Source: a virus | DNA length: 43,028 nt | Reading direction: 5' to 3' (one strand) | Virus record (IMG/VR): IMGVR_UViG_3300013004_001895 | Span: 1-43,028 of that record | Part shown: one piece after another, positions 1-8,618 of the stretch | Layout: every line of letters begins with the position of its first letter | How positions within the stretch are numbered: position 1 is the stretch's first letter | Notes under the pieces: generated by a model | The model's database searches: none | The model's input: the letters and a program-made list of their open reading frames with translations, nothing else | What the model was told of the DNA's origin: nothing | Made by a program: the position numbers and the translations under genes

Positions 1-1
1 A

Positions 2-3000
2 ATGGAGAATGGGCATGTATATGCCTGTGGTGGTAATAGCTTTGGTCAATTAGGAGATGGAACAACAACAGCAAAAAATATTGCTATTTTAGCATTCTCT
101 GGGCAAACCTCTACGTGCGTTAGCATTGCTGCTGGAAGATCCACATCATACGCTATTACTGAGGATGGTAAACTATATGCTTGGGGAGCTAACACTTATG
201 GTCAGTTAGGAACGGGAGATTCTATAGATAGAACAACGCCAACTAGAGTTGGAACAGCTAGTAATTGGATCAAAGTTGTTATAGCTAATGGATCAACCGC
301 TTATCACATGTTGGCACTAAATAGTGCTGGAGAAATTTATGGATGCGGTTTAAATACTAGCGGTCAACTCGGACAGGGCGATACGGCAACAAGAAATGCA
401 TTAACGAGAATAGGAACCGATTCAAATTGGACAGATATAGCAGTTAACGAAGTAGCATCTTATGCCGTTAAATCTGATGGTACTCTATGGGCTTGCGGAG
501 GCAATACAAATGGATCACAGGGTAATGGATTATCAACTGGAAATGTATTGACTATAACCAGAATTTCTTCTTTGGTCAATATAACAAAAGTATTTACTTG
601 TAATTCTGGACTTGCTGCCGCACTTAATTCTAGTAATCAGCTATTTATTTGGGGTGGAACCAATAGCAATGCTGTATTAAGAACTACCGGAACTATTATT
701 AGTGGCCCAAGTTTAATTTCTGGGTCTTGGAAATTCTTTACAGCCAACACAACATTTTCTATTGCTATAGCTACAAATGGCGACGTTTATGCCGCTGGAA
801 CTGGCGGCGCAGTAGTTGGCAGAGGGCCAAGCGGTTCTATTGTTTTTAATAGTCCTTTAGACGATATTAAAAATGCTCAATCGGCTTCTATATCCACAAC
901 GCACTCATTTATATTAGTACAACCAACACAAAAGCTTGTATACAGTGTTGGCAAAGATGCCGGAACAACTAGCAGCACAACCATATCCACTCCATTATAT
1001 TATGGGTATCCAAGAGCCTATTTGCCAAATAACAATATTAAGCAATTCATTGTTAATAAAAGGAATGATGCTGGCGTTAATATAACATCAGATTTCAAGA
1101 TTATTTTAACGGACGATAATAAACTATATGGGTGGGGCGGAAGTGTTTATGGAGTTTTTGGTGACTATGGATATGATACCCTATTTAACCCATATAGCTC
1201 TATTCATAAAGCTCCATTTTCTTCTATATACTATAATTTTAATAATGAAGAATGGAAAAAAATTGCAGCGGGTGTTTCTCATGCTGCATACTTATCCATA
1301 GATGGAACGCTAGTACTGGCCGGTACTCAATACTATTCATCTTTGGCATATAGTACTGGTGTAGATGGTACAATACAAAATAATATATCAATAACAACAA
1401 TCTTCAATGATGTTGATTGCGGCGATTTTTTTACTATTGCAATAGGTGCAAACAATAGACTATATGGATGTGGTATCAACAACTATGGTCAAGTTGGAAT
1501 AGGAAGTGCCGGATCACAAGTTCAATCGATGACCCAATTATCGTCATCGGTACTATTTTCTAAAGTATCTTGCGGATTAAGTTTTACTTTTGGATTGTCA
1601 GTAAATAATCAACTATATACTTGGGGTAGAAATCTTTATGGTCAGCTTGGTTTAGGAAACAATAACGATCTATATTCTCCAACATTCGTTGTTACAAACA
1701 ATGATAATATAGTAGATATCGCCTGTGGCTATAATCATGGAATTGTATTAAAATCTAATGGCACAATATGGGGCTGTGGATTAAATAATGTTGGTCAATT
1801 AGGAACCGGCGTAGCCACAACATCATATACAACACTAACACAAATAGGCACCGCTTCAAACTGGGTTCAGATATTTGCTTTTGCAGATAATACAGTAGCC
1901 ATCAATTCTTTAGGTGAAATTTATATTTGCGGATCCAACGCAAGCGGTCAAATTGCTACCGGATTAAATTCACCGTCCATATACAGAAATTTAACCAAAA
2001 TATCGCAGCTATCTGTATCAAATCCAACAGTAAATCCCTCTACTTTCGCTGGAACAGCAGACGGCTGGTTCGGAACAGCATATGCTGATTCAAACATTCC
2101 TCTAACTACGACAACAACTACCACCACGGCGCAGCCATGTTTTATAAATAACTTAAATACAAGTATAAGTACAAGCGGACCAACTGGTACTATATTCGTT
2201 CAAGGTGTAGGGGGTGCATCCTCAAAAACTAAAAAAACATCATTGCAAGCTATAGATGCTGGAGTTACTGTCGGTGGGTATACCAATAACACTGGCACAT
2301 TAATAGTTTTTGATGGTGATCAATCTGGCTCTACATTTACTGTCAATGACCTAATAACATTCCCATTCTCGGTAACAGCATTTAGTCTGTCTGGCAGAGT
2401 CTCAGCAATTGCTACTTATAGAGTTAGTGCGATAGTTGATATTAGCCCTATATCCCCAAATTATCCAAACACTCAAGCATTGGCCGTTGTATGTTCTGAT
2501 GTTGCGACCACAACCACAACTACAACCACATCCACAACCGCCGGTCCCGGCGGATCTACAACTACTACCACAACAACAGCCGCACCAAATTATCCGCCCT
2601 ATGCATATGTATCAAATGCTGACTCAAATACTATAAGTATTGTAGAAGTATCAACCGGCAATTTATTTGCCAATATTAATTTGCCGGGAAGCCCGACAAG
2701 ATCATTTGTGGATGGAACTGGCAACACTGCATATGTTATCTTACAAAATAGTGGATCATTAAATAGTTCACTGTGCATAATTAATACCAGTAATGGATCA
2801 ATAAGATCTACATTAAATTTACCGTCTGGCTTTAAAGCTACATGGATATCTGTAGATACAACAAACAAAAAAGCATACATATCATCAGATTCTACTACGT
2901 CCATATTAGTATTGAATACTATAACCGGAACTATTTCTGAAGTACTTACTTATCCAACCCCGATAAGATCTACTTTGATTGATATTCCTAATGGACTTAT

Positions 3001-4186
3001 GTATTGCTGTGAAACTACAAGCGATACAGTTGGAGTATTTAATCTATCTTCTAAAACTAGAACAGCAACAATATCTGTTGGTGGATTCCCGTATGGTTTA
3101 GCATTAAATTCATCTACTAATAGGTTATATGTATCAAACTTCAACGCTAACAACATTAGTGTCATCAACACACTAAATAATACGGTTACTTCTACCATAT
3201 CTGGTGGATCTAAGCCAATACAACTTGCAATCAATCCATCCACACAAAGGCTATATGCAGTCAATTTATCAGCTAGTGGCACAGTTACGGTTATCAATAC
3301 TAGCAACGAAAGTATTGTGTCTACTATAAATATTGGATCTTATCCACAATCTATAGCTTTAGATACAACATATAATAGAGCAATTGTTACCAGCGGAGAA
3401 GATAATCAAGTTCAAATTCTGAATCTTTCTAATAATACAGTATATGGCGTTCTCAATGTTGGAAATAATCCACTATATGTTTCTATCGGTAATGTTTTAG
3501 TATCGAATACAACTACCACAACAACAACAACGGGCTTACCGGGAACAACAACAACTACGACCATAAATCCAGCGTTGGCTTGTATCCCAAGTAAACAATT
3601 TTTACGCATTCAACTCAGAAGAGGAACAAATGAAGAATTTGTTGATTCTAATTTGATCCTAGCTTCTGGCGAACCAGCGTATGCTCTAGACACAAATATT
3701 TTTAAGATCGGTGATGGCATTAGAAATTGGACGCAATTGGATCCCATCGGCGTTGATATGTCTAATCCAACCGATATATACGTTGAGCTTCAAGACATTC
3801 TAGTTGGTGGAGATAGAATATCATTTAACTATGATAACAATAATCAAAAAATTTCTATCAATTCTGCCTTAGAGCCACAAGTGTTTCAGCGTGGAGATTT
3901 TAGCCTATCTGCTAATCAAAACAATCTTAACTTAGGTATAAGTGCCGTTGTCAAAGTAATACCCAGTACAAACATAAACATTACTGGAATACTAGCTGGA
4001 CAAAATAATGAAATGAAATTAATATACAATGGCGGCAATAATAATGTAACAATGATGCACAATTCATCGTCTAGTTCAGTTGGAAATAGAATCTTCAATT
4101 ATACAAAACAAAATTTTATACTATCTCCAGATCATGGTGTAACTATAATATACGATAGTTCTATTCAATCTTGGAGACTATTCTAA
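2..4186 (+). CDS. Giant modular tail adhesin with RCC1-like and YVTN beta-propellers (5' partial)
   Basis: The reading frame is open from the window edge and begins inside a repeat, so the true start lies outside. About 13 RCC1-like repeats (pattern L-Y-x-W/C-G-x-N-x-x-G-Q-L-G-x-G) fill residues 1-680, enough with the missing part for two seven-bladed propellers. Three Thr-rich linkers (residues ~702-709, 836-859, 1170-1187) separate a small beta module, a YVTN-type propeller (~860-1168; repeats such as LYVSN, SVINT, NRAIVTS) and a C-terminal fibre module starting RIQLRRGT. That last module resembles the N-terminal domain of major tropism determinant proteins and is followed by a VGGDRISFNY tag common in environmental phage fibres. 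It is most likely a surface-exposed receptor-binding protein. No enzymatic motif is seen. The next gene repeats its terminal modules. Role is inferred from architecture. Confidence 0.8.
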   Translation: MENGHVYACGGNSFGQLGDGTTTAKNIAILAFSGQTSTCVSIAAGRSTSYAITEDGKLYAWGANTYGQLGTGDSIDRTTPTRVGTASNWIKVVIANGSTAYHMLALNSAGEIYGCGLNTSGQLGQGDTATRNALTRIGTDSNWTDIAVNEVASYAVKSDGTLWACGGNTNGSQGNGLSTGNVLTITRISSLVNITKVFTCNSGLAAALNSSNQLFIWGGTNSNAVLRTTGTIISGPSLISGSWKFFTANTTFSIAIATNGDVYAAGTGGAVVGRGPSGSIVFNSPLDDIKNAQSASISTTHSFILVQPTQKLVYSVGKDAGTTSSTTISTPLYYGYPRAYLPNNNIKQFIVNKRNDAGVNITSDFKIILTDDNKLYGWGGSVYGVFGDYGYDTLFNPYSSIHKAPFSSIYYNFNNEEWKKIAAGVSHAAYLSIDGTLVLAGTQYYSSLAYSTGVDGTIQNNISITTIFNDVDCGDFFTIAIGANNRLYGCGINNYGQVGIGSAGSQVQSMTQLSSSVLFSKVSCGLSFTFGLSVNNQLYTWGRNLYGQLGLGNNNDLYSPTFVVTNNDNIVDIACGYNHGIVLKSNGTIWGCGLNNVGQLGTGVATTSYTTLTQIGTASNWVQIFAFADNTVAINSLGEIYICGSNASGQIATGLNSPSIYRNLTKISQLSVSNPTVNPSTFAGTADGWFGTAYADSNIPLTTTTTTTTAQPCFINNLNTSISTSGPTGTIFVQGVGGASSKTKKTSLQAIDAGVTVGGYTNNTGTLIVFDGDQSGSTFTVNDLITFPFSVTAFSLSGRVSAIATYRVSAIVDISPISPNYPNTQALAVVCSDVATTTTTTTTSTTAGPGGSTTTTTTTAAPNYPPYAYVSNADSNTISIVEVSTGNLFANINLPGSPTRSFVDGTGNTAYVILQNSGSLNSSLCIINTSNGSIRSTLNLPSGFKATWISVDTTNKKAYISSDSTTSILVLNTITGTISEVLTYPTPIRSTLIDIPNGLMYCCETTSDTVGVFNLSSKTRTATISVGGFPYGLALNSSTNRLYVSNFNANNISVINTLNNTVTSTISGGSKPIQLAINPSTQRLYAVNLSASGTVTVINTSNESIVSTINIGSYPQSIALDTTYNRAIVTSGEDNQVQILNLSNNTVYGVLNVGNNPLYVSIGNVLVSNTTTTTTTTGLPGTTTTTTINPALACIPSKQFLRIQLRRGTNEEFVDSNLILASGEPAYALDTNIFKIGDGIRNWTQLDPIGVDMSNPTDIYVELQDILVGGDRISFNYDNNNQKISINSALEPQVFQRGDFSLSANQNNLNLGISAVVKVIPSTNINITGILAGQNNEMKLIYNGGNNNVTMMHNSSSSSVGNRIFNYTKQNFILSPDHGVTIIYDSSIQSWRLF
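2105..2128 (+). repeat. ACN codon repeat encoding Thr linker 1
   Basis: Eight consecutive Thr codons of mixed third base (ACT, ACG, ACA, ACC) join the RCC1-like part to the next beta module. Mixed codons argue for selection on Thr as well as for repeat slippage. Confidence 0.85.
2507..2578 (+). repeat. ACN codon repeat encoding Thr linker 2
   Basis: Two Thr runs (2507-2539, with one Ser codon, and 2558-2578) flank a short Ala-Gly-Pro-Gly-Gly-Ser spacer. They separate a small beta module from the YVTN propeller. The composition is mucin-like. Confidence 0.85.
3509..3562 (+). repeat. ACN codon repeat encoding Thr linker 3
   Basis: Two Thr runs (3509-3532 and 3545-3562) flank a Gly-Leu-Pro-Gly spacer. 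They join the YVTN propeller to the C-terminal fibre module and have the same design as linker 2. Confidence 0.85.
3605..3862 (+). repeat. Fibre module (Mtd-N-like plus DRIS tag), copy 1; copy 2 at 4205-4471
   Basis: This stretch encodes RIQLRRGT...GEPAYALDT...KIGDG...GGDRISFNYDNNN, matched in the next gene by KIKLRRGT...GEPGFETDS...KIGDG...AGDRISLDYNDND. In copy 1 it sits near the C-terminus of the adhesin; in copy 2 it opens the protein. The nucleotide sequences have diverged, so the duplication is old or came from exchange between related phages. Confidence 0.75.
4061..4186 (+). repeat. C-terminal fibre module, copy 1; copy 2 at 5846-5971
   Basis: Both adhesin genes end with the same module: S-S-S-S-(V/A)-x-NRI, then (S/Y)P(D/N)(H/N)G(V/T)T(I/V)IYD(S/N)S, and a terminal WRLF. 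A shared end of this type suggests a common fold at the fibre tip or a shared attachment surface. Confidence 0.75.
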
Positions 4187-4195
4187 GGGGGAAAT

Positions 4196-5971
4196 ATGTC
4201 TGTTAAAATTAAACTACGCCGTGGTACATTATCAGAGTGGGTTGCTGCTAATCCTGTTTTAAGAACTGGTGAGCCGGGATTTGAAACCGACTCTGGAAAA
4301 CTCAAAATAGGTGATGGAACATCTACTTGGTCGCAGTTACCATATTTAACAGGAGAAGGTGGCGGCGAAGTTGTATTAGAAGACATCGATGATAGAGTGG
4401 CAGACCTACTCGTTGCTGGAGATAGAATCTCTCTAGATTACAATGATAACGATAACTCATTGACTATTAATGCTGACGCTACATATGACGCTGCCGTAGA
4501 ATGGACAGCTAATCATACATTGGAAGACGGTACACGATACTTAGCTAATGATTTAGTTCATGTTAGTGGTAGATTATACAAAGCCAATTTTGATAATGAA
4601 AGCCTTCCAGTAACTAACACCCAGTATTGGACAGACGTTGGAGCAGGATACAGACTAAATATAGACGGTAGAGATATTCCAAATATTCCAAATATCTTTG
4701 ATCAATCTTTAAACACAACCGATACAGCAACGTTTGTTGGTGTTAATTTATCTAATGGAACAGCATTGGCACAAGGTACTTTTGATAATGGAACCGGTGG
4801 CAATAGTGGAATTAGTTTAAATTGTTATGTTGGTTATGAATTAAACTGGCAGGGCGGTCACTTAAAAAGCACACCAAATGGGGGTTTAACATCCGCCAAT
4901 ATTTGGTGCGATTCCCCAATAGAATTTCAAGGCGCAGGCGTTGATAACATGGAAATTAATGCAACTGGCATTACTTTTCCAGATGGTACAATTCAAGTGT
5001 CTGCTGTAAGTACTATATTATCTGGCACCAATATAGATGTTATAAACAATTCCGGTGACTATACCATTAATCACAATGGTGATGCATCGGTATTAAAAAC
5101 AACAGTATTCAATAAAACTGGATCTCAAATACCAAAACTAAGAGCAGTTTATATCAACGGCGGTCAAGGTGATAAACCGACCGTTACATTGGCTAGTGCT
5201 GGATCAGAAATGACCAGTAGTAAAACATATGGTATTACAGCCGAAAATATAGATCATATGGGTTCTGGCTTGGTGGTTGTGTTTGGAGCATTAACAGGAA
5301 TTAATACTGATCAATTTAATCCAACCGCTCCAGCCGGAAATGTTAATGGAACAACAGTCTGGCTTAATCCAACGGTATCTGGAGGCTTAACAACAACAAA
5401 GCCATCAGCACCAAATCATGCTGTAGCACTCGGTACTATAGTGCGTACACATCAAAATGAAGGTATAATAGAAGTAAGGGTACAGAATGGTTTCGAACTA
5501 GAAGAACTTCATAATGTTGCTGTCAGTGGAGTAACAAACGGTCAATTTCTAAATTACAATTCTGCTAGTGGCTTATGGATGCCCACAAGCAGCGGAACAT
5601 TCACTACCGTTGCGGCAACTAGTGGAACGTTTGCAACAGTCACAAATACAGCACGAAATATATCCACAATCAATCAGAATACTGTATCTTCATCTCAAAA
5701 TGACTATAATCTAGGTACAGGACCAATGAGTAGGCTTTCGGTTTCAAATGCTGGACTTACCATAACTGGTTTTAGTGGTGCCGTTAGCGATGGAGATACT
5801 AGATTGATATTTAATGCTGGCCCATACGCTATCAACATTTCTCACGATTCCAGTTCTAGTTCTGCTGCGAATAGAATTCTTATATATTCTAGCGGAACTT
5901 TTGTGCTATATCCAAACAATGGTACAACAGTCATTTATGATAATTCAAGTCAAAGGTGGAGATTATTCTAA
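4196..5971 (+). CDS. Tail fibre protein with Mtd-N-like N-terminus
   Basis: The start is preceded by AAGGGGGAAAT, a strong Shine-Dalgarno site ten bases after the adhesin stop. Residues 1-95 form the KIKLRRGT/KIGDG module and the DRISLDYNDND tag. Residues ~100-150 (Y-LANDLVHVSGRLYKAN...YWTDVG) look like a small carbohydrate-binding-type module, a tentative match. The middle part holds the motif ITFPDGTIQ seen in many phage fibres, followed by beta-rich sequence and the terminal module ending WRLF shared with the preceding gene. It is most likely a virion fibre or accessory adhesin; length (591 residues) is ordinary for such proteins. Confidence 0.78.
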   Translation: MSVKIKLRRGTLSEWVAANPVLRTGEPGFETDSGKLKIGDGTSTWSQLPYLTGEGGGEVVLEDIDDRVADLLVAGDRISLDYNDNDNSLTINADATYDAAVEWTANHTLEDGTRYLANDLVHVSGRLYKANFDNESLPVTNTQYWTDVGAGYRLNIDGRDIPNIPNIFDQSLNTTDTATFVGVNLSNGTALAQGTFDNGTGGNSGISLNCYVGYELNWQGGHLKSTPNGGLTSANIWCDSPIEFQGAGVDNMEINATGITFPDGTIQVSAVSTILSGTNIDVINNSGDYTINHNGDASVLKTTVFNKTGSQIPKLRAVYINGGQGDKPTVTLASAGSEMTSSKTYGITAENIDHMGSGLVVVFGALTGINTDQFNPTAPAGNVNGTTVWLNPTVSGGLTTTKPSAPNHAVALGTIVRTHQNEGIIEVRVQNGFELEELHNVAVSGVTNGQFLNYNSASGLWMPTSSGTFTTVAATSGTFATVTNTARNISTINQNTVSSSQNDYNLGTGPMSRLSVSNAGLTITGFSGAVSDGDTRLIFNAGPYAINISHDSSSSSAANRILIYSSGTFVLYPNNGTTVIYDNSSQRWRLF

Positions 5972-7122
5972 TGTGGATTATACGCAGCAACAGGGTTGAT
6001 ACTTGGGACGTTACGGTTAGAACAACCGCCTCAAGTCAAACTTTTAGTATTAATCTCGCTTCTGGCTCTGGCACCAATATATCGGTAAATTGGGGAGATG
6101 GTACATCACAAACATTTAATAGCCTTGGCGTCAAAACCAAAACATATGCCAACGCTGGTGACTACACTGTTAAAATAAGTGGCAGCTTTACAAGCGGTGG
6201 TAACATAAGGCTTGGTCAAAATGCTACAGAAGCGGCCAGAGTTATAGCAGTAGGCATTGTACCATATATAGCTGGAGTCAACAGTTTTGCTAATTCCATT
6301 CGTGATTGTTCTAATTTAACTACAATTCCTAGCGCATTATTTTCTAACAATCCAGCCGTAACATCATTTTTTGGTACTTTTGCAAATTGCACAAGTTTGA
6401 GCAGCGTTCCAGTTGGATTATTTGATAACAATCAATTAGCCACTAATTTTCAACAAGTTTTTTATGGTTGTTCAGCCATTAATACTTTACCGGGTGGGCT
6501 ATTTATAAATACTGCCTCAACAACGTTTCAGCAAGCATTTCAATTATGCTCATCTATCACAACATTACCAGATTCTTTATTTTCTGCTGGTGCTACTAAT
6601 TTTTCTAGCGTTTTTCAATCCTGCACATCTTTAAACAATATACCAGCTTCTATATTTGGTACAAATACATTTGCTACAAATTTTTCTAGTATATTTTATG
6701 GATGCACCTCTTTAGCGAGCATACCAACCAACTTATTCATTAATAATCAACTGATATCAACATTCCAGAGTGCTTTTTTTGGATGCTCTGCCCTATCTTC
6801 GGTTCCATCAGATATATTTAGATATACTACCGCAGTTACGACTTTTCAAACTCTATTCACCGGTTGTACATCTCTAACATCAATTCCGGTAGACTTATTC
6901 AGATATAATACACTGGTTACTAATTTTGTTAATACATTTCTAAATGATACAATAAATACAATAGACTATAGTAGATTATTAAACGAACTCAATGCATATA
7001 ATGGACAGAATAATGTAACATTTCATGGCGGAAGTAGTAAATACGATAGTTCTGCAACGTCTGCCAGAAGCAGTTTGGTTAGCAGAGGCTGGATTATAAC
7101 TGATGGAGGACTACAAACATGA
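5971..7122 (+). CDS. PKD-like plus BspA/DUF285-type repeat adhesin
   Basis: I place the start at ATG 5971, overlapping the previous stop as TAATG, with GGAG at 5957-5960; a GTG at 5956 is possible. Residues ~10-75 look PKD-like, including WGDG at 41-44 and a DYTVKISG strand. Residues 106-320 are eight tandem ~27-residue repeats of the form F-x-x-x-F-x-x-C-(T/S)-(S/A)-(L/I)-x-x-(I/L/V)-P-x-x-(L/I)-F, with one Cys each at 113, 140, 167, 193, 218, 245, 272 and 299. This is the pattern of BspA/DUF285 leucine-rich surface proteins. No signal peptide is present, which fits a virion adhesin. Position beside the fibre genes supports host binding; the function is inferred. Confidence 0.75.
   Translation: MWIIRSNRVDTWDVTVRTTASSQTFSINLASGSGTNISVNWGDGTSQTFNSLGVKTKTYANAGDYTVKISGSFTSGGNIRLGQNATEAARVIAVGIVPYIAGVNSFANSIRDCSNLTTIPSALFSNNPAVTSFFGTFANCTSLSSVPVGLFDNNQLATNFQQVFYGCSAINTLPGGLFINTASTTFQQAFQLCSSITTLPDSLFSAGATNFSSVFQSCTSLNNIPASIFGTNTFATNFSSIFYGCTSLASIPTNLFINNQLISTFQSAFFGCSALSSVPSDIFRYTTAVTTFQTLFTGCTSLTSIPVDLFRYNTLVTNFVNTFLNDTINTIDYSRLLNELNAYNGQNNVTFHGGSSKYDSSATSARSSLVSRGWIITDGGLQT
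6286..6930 (+). repeat. Eight tandem ~81-bp coding repeats (BspA/DUF285-like)
   Basis: The repeats encode ~27-residue units with a conserved Cys spaced 25-27 residues apart. Codons differ strongly between units, so this is a protein-level repeat rather than a recent DNA tandem duplication. Confidence 0.75.
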
Positions 7123-7331
7123 TATCTATAGAATATCCACAGAATACCATTTATTGGATTTTAACAAATGGTTCCATATTTGTAAAGGGCGAAACTCTCC
7201 CAGAACAAATTACTTCCGCAAACGATGATTGGTCCATACATTTACAAACTAATGATATCAGCGAATGGCAAAGTGAATGCGTATCATTAGGTATATGGGA
7301 AGATGAAACAACCACACCAGAAGGAGTATAA
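7119..7331 (+). CDS. Hypothetical small protein, 70 aa
   Basis: The ATG overlaps the preceding stop as ATGA, and TGGAGGA lies eight bases upstream, so the gene is translationally coupled to the repeat adhesin. The protein is acidic and soluble, with no membrane segment and no recognised domain. Its position at the end of the fibre operon suggests a fibre accessory or chaperone, but nothing in the sequence shows this. Confidence 0.65.
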   Translation: MISIEYPQNTIYWILTNGSIFVKGETLPEQITSANDDWSIHLQTNDISEWQSECVSLGIWEDETTTPEGV

Positions 7332-7333
7332 TT

Positions 7334-7555
7334 ATGCCTCTTACAACAACAGATGTAGTAACAAACGTAATCAGTGGAAATGAAACACCTAAAAATGCCA
7401 CAACGGTTGTTTATTGTCAAAGAACGGGAGAATATGGTCTAGCCAATGCTACTTACGAGCAGAGCATGACCTATGGTACACTAGAAGATAAATATACAGA
7501 ACGATTTTATAACAATATTGATAGTTTAAGAACAGTTGACGGTGGAACCCCATGA
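7334..7555 (+). CDS. Hypothetical small protein, 73 aa
   Basis: It starts two bases after the preceding stop with GGAG upstream and ends by overlapping the lipoprotein gene. The product is soluble and Thr/Asn-rich, with a single Cys. I do not recognise it. Strict spacing with its neighbours supports a real gene in the same transcript. Confidence 0.62.
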   Translation: MPLTTTDVVTNVISGNETPKNATTVVYCQRTGEYGLANATYEQSMTYGTLEDKYTERFYNNIDSLRTVDGGTP

Positions 7556-7893
7556 GCAAATATAGATACTATTTAGCTGGTTGCATAGTCAGTTTATTTG
7601 TTCTAGGATGTAATACTGAATGTTTTCTAAATCCAGAAGACATCACCAATATGTATTCATCATACGTAGAACAATGGACCAGAGAAGTTAAAACCAGTTT
7701 CGATGATGCTGAAAAAGAAGTATTTAACAAAATTCCTAAACCCGACGTTATAATTAAGCCGGATCCAGATCCAGCCAAATGTATTTGCAAAGGAACAGGA
7801 ATTATTGTACAGGGCGATGGTCATAAAACACAGTGCGAGTATCACGGGAAAAAAGAAGTCCAACAAAAAAGTGTCAATATAATTAGAAGATGA
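7552..7893 (+). CDS. Putative phage-encoded lipoprotein with Cys motif
   Basis: Residues 1-20 form a lipoprotein signal: basic start, hydrophobic stretch and lipobox-like VLGC with the lipidated Cys at about residue 20. A helical middle is followed by a Pro/Asp-rich piece, then CICKGTG...CEYH. The CxCxGxG part recalls the zinc-binding repeats of DnaJ, and C-x-C-x(n)-C-x-x-H could bind a metal. The ATG overlaps the preceding gene. A lipoprotein next to small membrane proteins could be an outer-membrane spanin or a superinfection-exclusion protein; the sequence does not decide between these. Confidence 0.65.
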   Translation: MSKYRYYLAGCIVSLFVLGCNTECFLNPEDITNMYSSYVEQWTREVKTSFDDAEKEVFNKIPKPDVIIKPDPDPAKCICKGTGIIVQGDGHKTQCEYHGKKEVQQKSVNIIRR

Positions 7894-7903
7894 AAGGAAT
7901 GAT

Positions 7904-8185
7904 ATGTTAGAGATGTATTTAAAATACGGAGCGATTGTTGCTGGAGTACTATTGGTATTGTGGAATTTTGTAGACTCAAAATACATCATTTCCAAATTAT
8001 TTAAGCAAAAGACTACACCAACACCAAGTACCAAAACTGGAAACAAAGAAACGGACTTCTTAGAGATAGTTTCATTATGGTATCAACTAAAATCAAAATG
8101 TGACGAGTGCAAACTTTCTGTAGCATCCAATAAACTAGACGAGGTATTCCCTCTCCTCAATGGAGTACTTGAAGATGAAAATTAA
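7904..8185 (+). CDS. Small single-span membrane protein, 93 aa
   Basis: AAAGGAATGAT precedes the ATG. Residues ~6-24 form one hydrophobic span (GAIVAGVLLVLWNFV), followed by a basic stretch, a Thr/Pro linker and a soluble helical tail with a C-x-x-C pair. One N-terminal membrane anchor with a cytoplasmic or periplasmic domain is likely. A holin-like role is possible from size and location but there is no specific motif. Confidence 0.62.
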   Translation: MLEMYLKYGAIVAGVLLVLWNFVDSKYIISKLFKQKTTPTPSTKTGNKETDFLEIVSLWYQLKSKCDECKLSVASNKLDEVFPLLNGVLEDEN

Positions 8186-8618
8186 ACCAACACTATTACT
8201 AGGAGTTGCGTTAATACTTGTTGGCCTTTTTATTGGTAATGCCAAAAAAGTAGACAATAAGCTTAAACTTTTAGAAATAGATCAACCAAGTGCAGAGATT
8301 ATATCCCTTGTCGAACCGATTGGTAGCCTAGTGACCAATCCAGACGATAAAGCCAAGATGGCATTGTTTAATTTCGAATTCTCTAAAAGAATATCGTCAT
8401 ATGACGCAGACATACAACAAGTAAACGATGTATATGTTTTAGCGGCACAAAAGTTTTTCCAAGACTCTATGGATGATAAGTATAATAATCTTGATGTGAA
8501 AATAGTAGATCTTATTAGATCAGTCACATCCGAAGAAAATCATACATTAACAGATGCGGAAAAGTTAGCATTATCGCAAAGATTTAGTGGACTATCATGG
8601 ACCCTTATTAATAAGTGA
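8175..8618 (+). CDS. Membrane-anchored or exported helical protein
   Basis: I prefer ATG 8175 (GGAG at 8162-8165) over ATG 8160. It overlaps the end of the preceding gene. Residues 5-21 (PTLLLGVALILVGLFIG) form a signal-anchor; the rest is soluble and predicted helical, with no cysteine and no known domain. It appears to be part of the four-gene envelope cassette from 7552 to 9250. Confidence 0.62.
   Translation: MKIKPTLLLGVALILVGLFIGNAKKVDNKLKLLEIDQPSAEIISLVEPIGSLVTNPDDKAKMALFNFEFSKRISSYDADIQQVNDVYVLAAQKFFQDSMDDKYNNLDVKIVDLIRSVTSEENHTLTDAEKLALSQRFSGLSWTLINK

Noticed and set aside
2436-2636. A + strand frame of 66 codons rich in Pro and Gln
   Set aside because: It is the +2-frame reading of the Thr-codon repeats (CAA/CCA from ACAACC) and lies wholly inside the adhesin.
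2599-3609. Several - strand open frames of 65-118 codons under the adhesin
   Set aside because: They are antisense shadows of the Thr/Val/Asn-rich adhesin, with Val/Leu-rich composition imposed by it, no ribosome-binding sites and no motif.
5814-5999. A 61-codon + strand frame across the fibre/repeat-adhesin junction
   Set aside because: It is an out-of-frame shadow with Leu/Ile-rich content, and no start signal distinguishes it.
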